Shown here: piece by piece, positions 1 to 8,464 of the stretch
Position numbering within the stretch: the stretch's first letter is position 1
Layout of the letters: each line of letters opens with the position of its first letter
NCBI RefSeq assembly: GCF_017873175.1
Contig: NZ_JAGGJW010000015.1
Span: 62,001 to 126,000 of the forward strand
Length of the DNA: 64,000 nucleotides
Direction: 5' to 3'
Source: Neorhizobium petrolearium
Lineage (GTDB): Bacteria; Pseudomonadota; Alphaproteobacteria; Rhizobiales; Rhizobiaceae
Translations under genes and position numbers: made by a program
Notes under the pieces: generated by a model
Seen by the model: the letters and a program-made list of their open reading frames with translations, nothing else
What the model was told of the DNA's origin: nothing
Databases searched by the model: none

Positions 1-46
1 CAGCAGTTCGGCAAAATCGTTGTGACCATCTGACCGCTTTTCGCGA

Positions 47-1093
47 TCAGCCGCCAGCAAGGCTCGAAGCCTGCAGCGACGCGCCGAGCAGGGAAAGACC
101 CACCAGCAGCACGAAGAGCGCACCGCCGATCTCGATCGCGTGGGTGACGCGTCGACCTGCCGGCGAGCCCGGGCCGGCGATCCTCACCGCCACGTCCTTG
201 GCGGATACCGCCAGGATGGCGAGGATGGTCACGGTGATCGCCGTGCCGATCGACATGGCGAGTACGGAAAGCACGCCACCGAGATAGAGGCTGTTCAGGA
301 GCGCAAAGCTCATCACCAGGATCGCGCCGGAGCAGGGTCGCAAACCGACTGCAATGATCGCCGACCAGGCTTCCCGCAGGCTGAAATCTTTCGATTTCAG
401 CATCGCAGGGTCGGGCATATGGCTCGCGCCGCAGGTTTCGCAATATTCGCCATCGCCCTGATACTCGTGGTCGTCGATTTCGACGGCCTGGAAGTTGAGC
501 CCGGTCGTGCTGCGGCCGGCGCCTGCGGAGGCGGCCATGGGCAAGGTGACGACGCGCATCCTGAGCGCCCGGATCTTCTTCACGAGCAGCCAGGCGCCGA
601 AGAGAGCGACCAGCGCGAAACTTGCGATCTCCATCGCCTGGGTCGCGGCCGTCATGGTGATGCCAGAGCCGCGCAGCACGAAATAGGCCGCGCCGACCAG
701 AAGGATCGCGACTGCGCCCTGCAGCAGGGCGGAGATGAGGGAGATGACGATACCCCGTTTGAGCTGCACCTCGTTGGCGATCATGTAGGAGGAGATCACC
801 GCCTTGCCGTGGCCGGGGCCGGCGGCGTGGAAGACGCCATAGGCGAAGGAAAGGCCGATCAGGCCGGAGAGCGCCCACGGGTCCTCGCGCATTACCTTCA
901 GCGCGCCGGTCAGCGCCCGGTAGAAAGCCTGCTGATGGGCGTTAATCCAGGCGAAGAAGGGGCCGAGCGGCCCGCCGATCGAAAATGCCGGTTCGGCTGA
1001 GCCCACTCCGAGCGGCGACTGTGCATGCGCCGCGCCAGCAACTGCCAGCACCGTCATGACGATGAGGGGCAGGGTCCGGCGGGACTTCAGCAT
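47..1093 (-). CDS. NicO-family nickel/cobalt (or related metal) transporter, RcnA-like
   Basis: A 348-residue inner-membrane protein of the NicO/RcnA type, predicted to move divalent metal such as Ni or Co. It begins with a signal-like hydrophobic segment (MLKSRRTLPLIVMTVLAVAG). Further membrane segments follow, including one with the family motif HAAGPGHGKAVISSY, whose histidines are typical metal-transit residues. A hydrophilic central loop carries a CETCGASH cluster, and a second conserved motif GLRPCSGAILVM follows it. The reading frame is open upstream to 1228, but the chosen ATG at 1093 overlaps the stop of the DUF1007 gene by 7 bases and gives a proper N-terminal hydrophobic segment. 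The overlap indicates translational coupling. The family is sure; the metal is not, because the sequence does not fix specificity. Confidence 0.85.
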   Translation of the reverse strand: MLKSRRTLPLIVMTVLAVAGAAHAQSPLGVGSAEPAFSIGGPLGPFFAWINAHQQAFYRALTGALKVMREDPWALSGLIGLSFAYGVFHAAGPGHGKAVISSYMIANEVQLKRGIVISLISALLQGAVAILLVGAAYFVLRGSGITMTAATQAMEIASFALVALFGAWLLVKKIRALRMRVVTLPMAASAGAGRSTTGLNFQAVEIDDHEYQGDGEYCETCGASHMPDPAMLKSKDFSLREAWSAIIAVGLRPCSGAILVMSFALLNSLYLGGVLSVLAMSIGTAITVTILAILAVSAKDVAVRIAGPGSPAGRRVTHAIEIGGALFVLLVGLSLLGASLQASSLAGG

Positions 1094-1734
1094 GTCACTT
1101 CCAGTCTCGTGGCGAACAGTTTTGTCATGTCGGTACCGGTCGGATCGCTGAAGAAGGCGTCGGTCAGAGACGCGCTGTTTTGCGAAATCACCTCGTCGGG
1201 ATCGGGCCGGACGACCTTGTGCTGACATTTGGCGAAGCCTGCTCCCTGCACGACCAGGTCGCCATCGGTCGGGAAATCGATCGAGGTATAGAGCGAGGGA
1301 TCGTAAATGCCGAAGGCGAGCCTGCCCTTGAGCGGGACCGGCTTTTCCGGTTTGACCGCGAAGATGACGAGAAGCTGGTTGTTTTCGTCGAGAGAGGCGT
1401 GAATCACGTCCGGCTTCTGCACCTCGAACGAAGCCCCATTCACGGTAATCGTTGTGAAGTAATGGTAATCGGCAAGCGACTTGCGCATCGTTTCGCCGAG
1501 TTCGGCAAGCTCGGCCGCGTCGAGCTTCAAGTCGGTGTTCTTGTCGAAGTCGAGCAGGACGCTGGATGAGAACACTTCGTCGAAGCGCCAGACATTGTGC
1601 AGTTCGGCGAGATTGCCGTCATTGCCGGCCACGACTTCCAGCCTCGCCTCGGCGAAGATATGCGGATGGGCGAGCGCCGGCAGCGGCACGCAAGCCGCCG
1701 CAAGCGCAGCAATGGTGAAGAATCGATATCTCAT
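1087..1734 (-). CDS. DUF1007 family periplasmic protein
   Basis: A 215-residue protein with a clear Sec signal peptide (MRYRFFTIAALAAACVPLPALA) and a mature start HPHIF, the hallmark of DUF1007 proteins. Its histidine-rich mature N-terminus could bind metal. It contains an EF-hand-like acidic stretch (DFDKNTDLKLDAAEL, about residues 62-76) that may bind Ca or another divalent ion; this is inference. DUF1007 genes are typically paired with NicO transporters, and here the gene overlaps that transporter by 7 bases. It therefore probably acts as a periplasmic accessory to the metal transporter. No experimental function is known to me. Confidence 0.85.
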   Translation of the reverse strand: MRYRFFTIAALAAACVPLPALAHPHIFAEARLEVVAGNDGNLAELHNVWRFDEVFSSSVLLDFDKNTDLKLDAAELAELGETMRKSLADYHYFTTITVNGASFEVQKPDVIHASLDENNQLLVIFAVKPEKPVPLKGRLAFGIYDPSLYTSIDFPTDGDLVVQGAGFAKCQHKVVRPDPDEVISQNSASLTDAFFSDPTGTDMTKLFATRLEVTC

Positions 1735-1822
1735 GCGCCTCAGCTGGCTCCCGCTTCGTCCCTCGCGCTGTGCCGCACAATTGGGACGGAATTTCGACTC
1801 AACCTATGCAGAGGGTAGTCTC

Positions 1823-2716
1823 TCAATGTTGCCGGCGGAACCAGGCGGAGAGGAAATCGACGAAGCTTCTCACCTTGGCCGGCAGGTAGCGGCGATGCGG
1901 ATAGACCGCATAGATGCCCCGATCCTTGGCGATGTAGTCGTCGAAGAGCGTCACGAGTTCGCCCGACTGGATCGACGCATTGGCAATGAAATCGGGTATG
2001 ATCGCAACCCCGATGCCGGCGCGGGCAGCACGCAGCGTCGCCTGCGGGCTGTTTACCTCGATCGGGCCGCTGACGGCGACCGAGATCATCGAGCCGTCCT
2101 TGTCGGTGAAGCGCACGTTGTTGTGCCAGCGGGAATTGGTGTCGATGATGAAGGGGACGCGGTTCAGGTCCTGGGGGTGTTCGAGCGGACCGTATTTTGC
2201 CACCACGTCGGCGGTCGCCACCGCATAGACCCGAAAGTCGGAGAGTTTTCTGGCGATGAGACCGGAATCCTCCAGCTTGGTGATTCGGATCGCCAGGTCG
2301 AAATTCTCCTCGATCAGGTCGACGAACCGGTCTTCTGCGACGATTTCGAGCGAGACGTCCGGATGCGACTTGGCGAAGTCGATCATCGACTGTCCGACTT
2401 CCGCATCGATGAAGGTGCGCGGCACGGAAACGCGCAGGCGGCCCTTCAAGTCGGCATTGTTTTCGCGCACCAGGTCGGCGAGGTTGTCGATCTCCTTCAG
2501 GATGTCCGCTGCCGTGCGATAATAGGTGTGGCCGGCCTCGGTCAGCGAGAACTGACGCGTGGTGCGGTTGAGTAGCAGCGCGCCGAGATCGTCTTCCAGT
2601 TCCCGCACGTATTTCGACAGCAGGGCCTTGGACCGCCCGGTTCGCCTGGCGGCGGCCGAAAAGCCTTCCGCTTCAACCACATCGATGAAGGCCCGCATGC
2701 GCGTCAAAGTATCCAA
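1823..2716 (-). CDS. LysR-family transcriptional regulator
   Basis: A 297-residue protein of standard LysR length. The N-terminal winged helix-turn-helix covers roughly residues 1-60 (FSAAARRTGRSKALLSKYV, then LLNRTTRQFSLTEAG). It is followed by a two-lobe periplasmic-binding-protein-like effector domain (from about residue 90). It belongs to the DNA-binding branch close to the CrgA/DmlR type. The gene is divergent from the ornithine decarboxylase, 543 bases away, so it could control itself, that gene, or a distant target. A TGCA-ATTG-TGCA dyad lies just upstream of its start, near 2761-2772, and is a possible autoregulatory site. The effector is unknown. Confidence 0.9.
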   Translation of the reverse strand: MDTLTRMRAFIDVVEAEGFSAAARRTGRSKALLSKYVRELEDDLGALLLNRTTRQFSLTEAGHTYYRTAADILKEIDNLADLVRENNADLKGRLRVSVPRTFIDAEVGQSMIDFAKSHPDVSLEIVAEDRFVDLIEENFDLAIRITKLEDSGLIARKLSDFRVYAVATADVVAKYGPLEHPQDLNRVPFIIDTNSRWHNNVRFTDKDGSMISVAVSGPIEVNSPQATLRAARAGIGVAIIPDFIANASIQSGELVTLFDDYIAKDRGIYAVYPHRRYLPAKVRSFVDFLSAWFRRQH

Positions 2717-2804
2717 ATGTCGCCCCCTTGGCTGCGTGATGTCCTACGTGGGATGCCGTCTGCAATTGTGCAATGCGAATTTTCGATGACGGCAAAAAAA
2801 TCTC

Positions 2805-2832
2805 TTGATTATGACTGCGAATATTCTTATCT
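2805..2832 (+). promoter_or_regulatory. Possible promoter of the odc leader transcript
   Basis: TTGATT (2805-2810) and TTATCT (2827-2832) are separated by 16 bases in an A/T-rich patch. They would start a transcript of about 420 nucleotides ahead of the decarboxylase, a length that fits the structured leader. Alphaproteobacterial -10 elements are loosely conserved, so this is tentative. Confidence 0.3.
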
Positions 2833-2839
2833 CCCGGCT

Positions 2840-3259
2840 TGCCCAAAGTCGCACGTGCCTGTGGGTGTCCGCCGACCCTCGAACTGGGAACCATCCCTAA
2901 GGTGAGGTCATCGGTAAGGTACCTGGAATTAACCCCTCCAGTCGCTATTCCGGCCAACCGGGAAATGCGAGGACATCTTGAAGCAACGACGGTGCGGGCC
3001 TTTCTGGTCTCTGCAGGCTTTCCATCAGCCTGCAATACTGAAGAGGCACACCATCATTGCCGGAAGTGCGGTTGGGATTTTCCCTCCAATCCATGGCAGA
3101 CAAAGCCGGATCTTTGCTCGTGGCAGGGCGTTGATCCAAAGATCGCGCGTTTGAGCGTGTCAAGGAACCAGTGTCTCCACCGGCTGGGTCCAGGTGCATT
3201 CTCATCCGTCCTTTGTCCTCCGGTTCGCCGGAGCTTTGAGATTTCGAAGGGACTGACCG
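2840..3259 (+). ncRNA. Putative speF-type cis-regulatory leader RNA upstream of ornithine decarboxylase
   Basis: About 420 bases without a credible gene lie directly before the decarboxylase start. Two strong hairpins are visible. TGCAGGCT (3012-3019) pairs perfectly with AGCCTGCA (3027-3034) around a 7-base loop. CTCCGG (3218-3223) pairs with CCGGAG (3228-3233) around a TTCG tetraloop, placed just before the ribosome-binding site. Established knowledge: Alphaproteobacteria carry a conserved structured element, the speF motif, ahead of ornithine decarboxylase genes. Length, position and downstream gene all match, but I could not align the sequence to the covariance model, so the identity is inferred. 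It may sense a polyamine or act with a leader peptide. Confidence 0.6.
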
Positions 3260-4393
3260 ATGACCACTGCTCGTATTCTCGACTTCATCAAGACCCGACG
3301 TCCGGAAGGACCGTGCCTTGTTGTCGATCTCGATGTCGTGCGCGACAATTTCACCGCCTTCCGTCACGCCCTGCCGGACAGCGCGATCTACTATGCGGTC
3401 AAGGCCAACCCGGCTCCGGAAATCCTGAAGCTGCTCGCTGCCATGGGCTCGAGCTTCGACTGCGCCTCGGTTGCAGAAATCCAGATGGCACTCGACGCCG
3501 GCGCCACCGCCGACCGCATCTCCTTCGGCAATACGATCAAGAAGGAACGCGACGTCGCGCGCGCCCATGCGCTTGGCGTCGGTCTCTTCGCCGTCGACAG
3601 CCATGAGGAAGTCGAGAAGATTTCCCGCGCTGCTCCGGGCGCCAAGGTGTTCTGCCGCGTGCTGACCGATGGCGAAGGCGCCGAATGGCCGCTTTCGCGC
3701 AAGTTCGGCTGCGTGCCGCAGATGGCCGTCGACGTGCTCGTCTACGCTCACCAGCTTGGCCTGGAATCCTACGGCGTTTCCTTCCATGTCGGTTCGCAGA
3801 TGACCAAGGTCGATGCGTGGGATTCGGCGCTTGCCGATGCACGCCGCGTTTTTGCGCAGCTTGCCAAGCAGGGCATCCACCTTCAGATGGTCAACATGGG
3901 TGGCGGTTTCCCGACCAAGTACCTGCGCGACGTGCCGTCGGCCGAAGCCTATGGCCAGGCGATCTTCGCTTCGCTGCGCAAGCATTTCGGCAACAACCTG
4001 CCGAAGACGATCATCGAGCCGGGTCGCGGCATGGTCGGCAATGCGGGCGTCATCAAGGCGGAAGTCGTTCTCGTGTCGAAGAAGTCGGACAACGACAACC
4101 ATCGCTGGATCTTTCTCGACATCGGCAAGTTCGGCGGTCTCGCCGAAACCATGGACGAGGCGATCCGCTATCCGATCCGCACCGAGCGGGATCAGGATGC
4201 AATGGAACCCTGCGTTCTGGCCGGTCCGACCTGTGACAGCGCAGACGTGCTCTACGAGAAGAACATGTATCCGCTGCCGGTGACGCTGACCATCGGCGAC
4301 GAGGTTTTGATCGAAGGCACCGGCGCCTATACGACGACCTATTCGGCGGTCGCCTTCAACGGCTTCGAGCCTCTGAAGGCCTACGTCATCTGA
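3260..4393 (+). CDS. odc: Ornithine (or ornithine/lysine) decarboxylase, PLP fold-type III
   Basis: A 377-residue enzyme predicted to decarboxylate ornithine to putrescine. The PLP lysine is Lys48 in YYAVKANPAPEIL. A glycine-rich phosphate-binding segment (VNMGGGFPT) occurs near residue 215, and the catalytic cysteine is Cys325 in GPTCDSADV, with the aspartates typical of substrate-amine binding beside it. Length and motifs match eukaryotic-like ornithine decarboxylases common in Rhizobiales; some also use lysine. The start ATG follows a GAAGGGA ribosome-binding site. Downstream lies a GNAT gene in the same direction. A long structured leader precedes it, so expression is probably controlled by that RNA. 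The symbols odc2 and speF are also used for this gene. Confidence 0.92.
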   Translation: MTTARILDFIKTRRPEGPCLVVDLDVVRDNFTAFRHALPDSAIYYAVKANPAPEILKLLAAMGSSFDCASVAEIQMALDAGATADRISFGNTIKKERDVARAHALGVGLFAVDSHEEVEKISRAAPGAKVFCRVLTDGEGAEWPLSRKFGCVPQMAVDVLVYAHQLGLESYGVSFHVGSQMTKVDAWDSALADARRVFAQLAKQGIHLQMVNMGGGFPTKYLRDVPSAEAYGQAIFASLRKHFGNNLPKTIIEPGRGMVGNAGVIKAEVVLVSKKSDNDNHRWIFLDIGKFGGLAETMDEAIRYPIRTERDQDAMEPCVLAGPTCDSADVLYEKNMYPLPVTLTIGDEVLIEGTGAYTTTYSAVAFNGFEPLKAYVI

Positions 4394-4481
4394 TACCGCC
4401 AGCCCCGTATCCAGCCGGGGTGGCAAATCCACAATTCCTCTTCATCGCCGCTGATAACGGTATTGGGTACGGGAGGCCAAG

Positions 4482-5051
4482 ATGGCCGCTGTTCTTGATT
4501 CTGTGCGCGCATTCTTTGCGCCGAACCCCACTTTCACCATAGACGCCGAAACGCCGGCCGACGTGGTGGCTCGCGAAAGCCTGCTCGACCGCGCCATGGG
4601 GCCGGATCGGAGGCTGAAGTCGTCGGAGAAGATCCGCCGCGGCCGCGTGCCGGCGGAAGGGCTGGCGCTCGTCGCCCGCGATGCGGCGGGACACGTGATC
4701 GCCACGGTTCGGTTGTGGAACATCGAAGCCGGTATTTCCCCCGACGGCCAGCCGATCGAGGCGCTGCTGCTCGGGCCGCTGGCGGTCGATTCCGCCCACG
4801 AGGGCAAGGGGATCGGCGGCGCCCTGATGCGGGCGGCGGTCACCGAAGCCCGCGGGCGCGGCCACGGCGCCATCCTGCTCGTCGGCGACGCTGCCTATTA
4901 CGAGCGGTTCGGCTTCTTTGCCGACAAGACCCGGCATCTCGTCATGCCCGGCCCGTTCGAGCGTTCCCGTTTCCTGGCGCTGGAGCTGAAGGCCGGCTGG
5001 CTGGAGGGTGCTGCGGGCATGATCGTGCCAAGCGGACGCAAGCTGGCCTGA
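4482..5051 (+). CDS. GNAT-family N-acetyltransferase
   Basis: A 189-residue acetyltransferase. The acetyl-CoA-binding motif A is visible as LGPLAVDSAHEGKGIGGALM (about residues 104-123), followed by motif B with YYERFGFFAD. It starts at an ATG preceded by GGGAGG. It lies 88 bases downstream of the ornithine decarboxylase, in the same direction, and could be co-transcribed with it. Acetylation of a polyamine or related amine is therefore a reasonable guess, but the substrate cannot be read from the sequence. A strong terminator follows at 5095-5129. Confidence 0.85.
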   Translation: MAAVLDSVRAFFAPNPTFTIDAETPADVVARESLLDRAMGPDRRLKSSEKIRRGRVPAEGLALVARDAAGHVIATVRLWNIEAGISPDGQPIEALLLGPLAVDSAHEGKGIGGALMRAAVTEARGRGHGAILLVGDAAYYERFGFFADKTRHLVMPGPFERSRFLALELKAGWLEGAAGMIVPSGRKLA

Positions 5052-5094
5052 TCCAAGGCATTTGATAAAAGCCTCGTATCCCCGATCTGCCCCG

Positions 5095-5129
5095 AAACCT
5101 CGCCTCCTTCCGATGGGAGGCGAGGTTTT
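5095..5129 (+). terminator. Rho-independent terminator after the odc-GNAT unit
   Basis: A 13-bp perfect stem (5095-5107 with 5116-5128) encloses an 8-base loop and ends in TTTT. It sits 44 bases after the GNAT stop, before the FNR box and the porin gene. The hairpin is almost symmetrical. Confidence 0.85.
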
Positions 5130-5183
5130 CCATGCGACAAATTTGCCACTCCGCCTCGCAAGCCGATGTCTCTCACGAGGCGG

Positions 5184-5197
5184 TTGATCCTGATCAA
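5184..5197. promoter_or_regulatory. Perfect FNR/FixK/Anr box upstream of the OmpW-type porin
   Basis: TTGATCCTGATCAA exactly matches the palindromic FNR/FixK consensus TTGAT-N4-ATCAA. Its centre is 75 bases before the porin start codon. A class II activator position (-41.5) would place the transcript start near 5232, giving a short leader of about 34 bases. Upstream activation by an oxygen-responsive Crp/FNR protein is inferred. Confidence 0.75.
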
Positions 5198-5265
5198 ACC
5201 GTCCCTCTTTTCCCAGGCCTACCGCTCTTCCTGCAAAGATCATTGCTGATTCAAGGAGAGGTTAA

Positions 5266-5955
5266 ATGAACATGAGCGGTGTACGGCATCTGAGATGGCT
5301 CGCAGGCGTCGGTGCGGCTTTTTTCGCATTCGGGGCGACGGCGGCGGACCTGACGCCGGCTCCGGTTGCCCCGGTGGCAGAGGAAACAGTGACTGGGCAA
5401 AGCCCGTGGCAGATCCGCGTACGCGGTTTGGGCGTCATCACTGAGGATGAGGGCTCGGTAAACGGCGTTCCGGGTTCGGATCTTTCCTATTCCGACTCGG
5501 TGATCCCGGAACTCGACATCACCTATTTCTTCACCGACAACATCGCCGCCGAACTCATTCTCGGAACGACCTATGCGAACATCAAGGAAGACGGCGCGGT
5601 CGGCGTTCCGGTCGGCCGGGCCTGGCTCCTGCCGCCGACACTCACGCTGCAATATCATTTCACCGATTTCGGCGCCTTCAAGCCGTATGTCGGCGCGGGC
5701 ATCAACTATACCTTCTTCTACAATCAGTCGGAAAAGCCAGGTTTCCATAACCTAGACGTGGAAAACCATGTCGGCGCTGCCTTGCAGGTCGGCTTCGACT
5801 ATATGATCGATCAGCACTGGGGCGTGAACTTCGACGTCAAGAAGATCTTCCTCGAAACCGACTGGAAGGCCGACCACGACGTCCTCGGCCCGCTCAGCGG
5901 CAAGGCGAAGATCAATCCCTGGCTGATCGGCGCGGGTGTCACCTACCGGTTCTAA
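5266..5955 (+). CDS. OmpW-family outer membrane protein
   Basis: A 229-residue protein with a signal peptide (cleavage likely after FAFGATA) and an 8-stranded OmpW-type beta-barrel. Alternating hydrophobic/polar strands end in the aromatic C-terminus GVTYRF, typical of BAM substrates. Segments such as PELDITYFFTDNIAAELI and GVNFDVKKIFLETDW match the OmpW family. The start follows AAGGAGAGG. OmpW proteins form narrow hydrophobic channels for small molecules. A perfect FNR/FixK box lies upstream, so it is probably induced at low oxygen, as ompW is in Escherichia coli. It is flanked by terminators and so forms a single-gene unit. Confidence 0.9.
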   Translation: MNMSGVRHLRWLAGVGAAFFAFGATAADLTPAPVAPVAEETVTGQSPWQIRVRGLGVITEDEGSVNGVPGSDLSYSDSVIPELDITYFFTDNIAAELILGTTYANIKEDGAVGVPVGRAWLLPPTLTLQYHFTDFGAFKPYVGAGINYTFFYNQSEKPGFHNLDVENHVGAALQVGFDYMIDQHWGVNFDVKKIFLETDWKADHDVLGPLSGKAKINPWLIGAGVTYRF

Positions 5956-5986
5956 AAAGAGAACAACGAGGGCGGTGGGTAGGCGG

Positions 5987-6012
5987 ACGACGCGGCGAAA
6001 GCCGCGTCGTTT
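5987..6012 (+). terminator. Hairpin terminator after the OmpW gene
   Basis: ACGACGCGGC (5987-5996) and GCCGCGTCGT (6001-6010) form a perfect 10-bp stem with a GAAA tetraloop, followed by a weak T stretch. It lies 32 bases after the porin stop and may serve both strands. Confidence 0.65.
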
Positions 6013-6073
6013 CCTGCTTCGGTAAACGCCCTGCCGAAACGATAACTTCCCAATCCGGATACCTCGATAACGA

Positions 6074-6927
6074 TCAGCTTATCTCGAAATGCATTCCATC
6101 CGGATTGTTGAAATGCCCTCCCCAAAAGATTTTGAGCCGGTTTGCCGCCGCCACGAGCTCGCGCACGGAGCCGCGGCTTCCGCAAAGCGCGGGTGTTTGT
6201 CCGAGCTGGTTGTCGACATAGTTGATGTCGAAGGCCGAACCGAAGGAATGGTTGCTGAGCGCGGAAACGTTGACGCTCTGCCGGATCGAGTGGCCGGCAT
6301 TCCCGGCAGGCGCCTGATTGCGCTTGTAACGCGGAACGAAGCAACCTTCGTATGACATTATCAGGTGGAGAAGGTGGCAACCTCCCAGGCATCGAAAAGC
6401 TGCTTGATCTGCTGCGCGGCCTTGGCATGGCAGCGTATCGATCCGTTATAGCCTCTGGCGAATTGCAACTGAGGCATGGGGATCTGAACGATATTGGCCG
6501 CTGTCCAATCATTCTGTTGCCCGTCGCAACTTCCCTTGATGACGATCGCTTCGCGATCGGGCCGTTGCGCCAGCGGCCTCTGGATAAATTCGAAGCAACT
6601 GAACTTGGCGTTTCGGGATGCATTGGTCGGACTTGAAAGACCTGCTGGAGGGGGAGGGTATGCCGTTCCGGCTTTCGTCATGTAGTAATTGTTGGGAACG
6701 ATCGTGTATCCAAGCGACGACGCCGCCTGCAGCGTTTTCTGGTCCACCCTGCCGTTCGCCGGCAGTCCGTTCTTCAACTGGAAAAACTTGGTTGCATCCT
6801 CCGTATTTTTCCCAAAGTCCCCGTCGATGTTTCCGGCCTGAGGGAAACCCTGTTTTCGCAGGAAATACTGCCAGCGCTGTACTTCCGCGATTACATTCGG
6901 TCCGCCTCGCGAGAGCGTAAATGCCAT
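6074..6927 (-). pseudogene. Peptidoglycan-binding / M15-type peptidase gene split by a frameshift
   Basis: Two adjacent frames encode consecutive parts of one protein. The first (to the stop at 6361) has a peptidoglycan-binding domain (WQYFLRKQGF, GNIDGDFGKNTEDATKFFQ) and the start of an M15 peptidase. The second (6358 to 6074) has the rest of the M15 zinc site: SNHSFGSAFDIN (zinc His and Asp), GGHFNNPDGMHFEIS (last zinc His). Read in the second frame, the bases before its first ATG continue the peptidase sequence (HLLHLI), so a one-base indel lies around 6363-6375. It would be a D-Ala-D-Ala carboxypeptidase or endolysin-like wall hydrolase if intact. The likely start is the ATG at 6927, with GGAGAG upstream. 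A sequencing error could mimic this. Confidence 0.7.
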
Positions 6928-6971
6928 TGCCATCTCTCTCCGCACTATTGGTTGCATTGTGTAAGAGATGC

Positions 6972-6977
6972 TATAAT
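6972..6977 (+). promoter_or_regulatory. Possible promoter -10 element for the serine hydrolase
   Basis: A consensus TATAAT (6972-6977) lies in an A/T-rich patch between the divergent M15 peptidase remnant and serine hydrolase genes. TTGGTT sits 18 bases upstream as a weak -35. It would give a leader of over 200 bases, so its assignment to the hydrolase is uncertain. Confidence 0.25.
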
Positions 6978-7199
6978 AAGTTTTGAATTTGTAAATCCTA
7001 TGGTTGTGTATTTTCTATTGTTCGCGTTATCTTCTGGGAAGACGGTGCGAGCCAGCCAGCTGCGTCAGCGGATCGTCTTTCTCAAGAGCAGGGCGTGTTT
7101 GTCACTCCGGGCTCTACCGATCTCACACACCATCACCATGGCGTGAATCCGGTCTTTCCGCCATATTCCTGGGCGATGTCATCCCGTAGTTTGTCATGC

Positions 7200-8261
7200 A
7201 TGATCCGACGCCGCACAACCCTCCTGTCCCTACCGTTCTTCCTTTCCGCCGCCCGAGGATTTGCGCAGGAAGGCTCGCCTCGGCCCGCGCCGCAGCCTCC
7301 GATGTCACAGCAGGCAGTGCCGCAGCCGCCGGTGACGCTCAAGACTGTGCTCGACGGGGCGGTGGAACTCGAGCCGCTGAAGGTCGTGCTCGTCTCGAAG
7401 AATGGCGGGATACTCGCCGAACGGGCGTTCAACGGCCGGTCGAGCAGTGCTTCAAGCAACATCAAGTCGGCCTCGAAATCGATCATCTCCTGCCTCGTGG
7501 GCATCGCCATCGACAAGAAACTGCTCGATGGGCCGGACCAGAAGATCGCGCCGATCCTCAAAGCCGATCTGCCGCAAAATCCCGATCCACGCATCCACGA
7601 GATCACCATCGGCCATCTTCTCTCGATGCAGGCGGGACTCGGGCGTATGTCCGGCCCGAACTATGGCCGCTGGGTTGCGAGCCGCAACTGGGTCCGTTTC
7701 GCGCTTGCCCAGCCCTTCGACGACGATCCGGGCGGCGGTATGCTCTATTCCACTGCCTCGACGCACCTGCTGTCGGCGATCCTCACCAGGGTCGGACGGA
7801 AATCGACGCTGGCTCTGGCGCGCGAATGGCTGGCGCCGGTCGAAGGTTTCCGCATCGGCGCCTGGGACCGTGACCCGCAAGGCATTTATCTCGGCGGCAA
7901 TCAGATGGCGATGACTGCCCGGTCGCTGCTTGCTTTCGGCGAGTTATACCGCAACGGCGGCAAGGCGAAATCCGGCGTGCAGGTCGTCTCGAAGAACTGG
8001 ATCGACCAGTCCTGGACGCAGCGCACCAACTCCCGCTTTTCCGGCGACGGTTATGGCTACGGCTGGTTTCTCAGGAATATCGGCGGCGAGGAGGTGAAGT
8101 TCGGCTGGGGGTATGGCGGGCAGATGCTCTATGTCATTCCATCGCTCGACCTCACCGTCGTCATGACCTCCGACGACGGCGGTCCCTCTGCCCGCAACGG
8201 CTATCGCGACGATCTGCATGATCTGCTTGCCGGGATCATCGGGGTCGTTCGAGAGGCGTAG
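7200..8261 (+). CDS. Serine hydrolase, beta-lactamase/penicillin-binding-protein class C fold
   Basis: A 353-residue exported protein. The N-terminus MIRRRTTLLSLPFFLSAARGFAQ looks like a Tat or Sec signal. The nucleophile motif SxxK is SASK in SASKSIISCLVG, and the second motif YxS is YST in MLYSTASTHL. The third KTG-like motif is not obvious; the region FGWGYGGQMLYVIP probably replaces it. The frame is open upstream to 7095, but the ATG at 7200 gives the signal peptide. It is related to class C beta-lactamase-like esterases and DD-peptidases. The substrate is not predictable, and there is no reason to call it a resistance enzyme. Confidence 0.8.
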   Translation: MIRRRTTLLSLPFFLSAARGFAQEGSPRPAPQPPMSQQAVPQPPVTLKTVLDGAVELEPLKVVLVSKNGGILAERAFNGRSSSASSNIKSASKSIISCLVGIAIDKKLLDGPDQKIAPILKADLPQNPDPRIHEITIGHLLSMQAGLGRMSGPNYGRWVASRNWVRFALAQPFDDDPGGGMLYSTASTHLLSAILTRVGRKSTLALAREWLAPVEGFRIGAWDRDPQGIYLGGNQMAMTARSLLAFGELYRNGGKAKSGVQVVSKNWIDQSWTQRTNSRFSGDGYGYGWFLRNIGGEEVKFGWGYGGQMLYVIPSLDLTVVMTSDDGGPSARNGYRDDLHDLLAGIIGVVREA

Positions 8262-8464
8262 AATTCTCATCCTTGAGTTGAAATCGATAAAATTCTAACG
8301 ACTGCGCGCACGATATCGAAAGGAGGTCGTATTACGGTTTTCTTGATTAGGGCTGGGCCTCCCAAATACGCAATCCATCCGGAGCCGCCGGATCACGTCC
8401 GATGAGCCGGGCGCATCTTGCGGAATGCGAATTGGGCGGGTTGCAACCCTGGCGGGGGAAGCAC

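Noticed and set aside
7200-8261. Calling the serine hydrolase a beta-lactamase
   Set aside because: The third active-site motif is not clear, and many esterases and peptidases share the fold.
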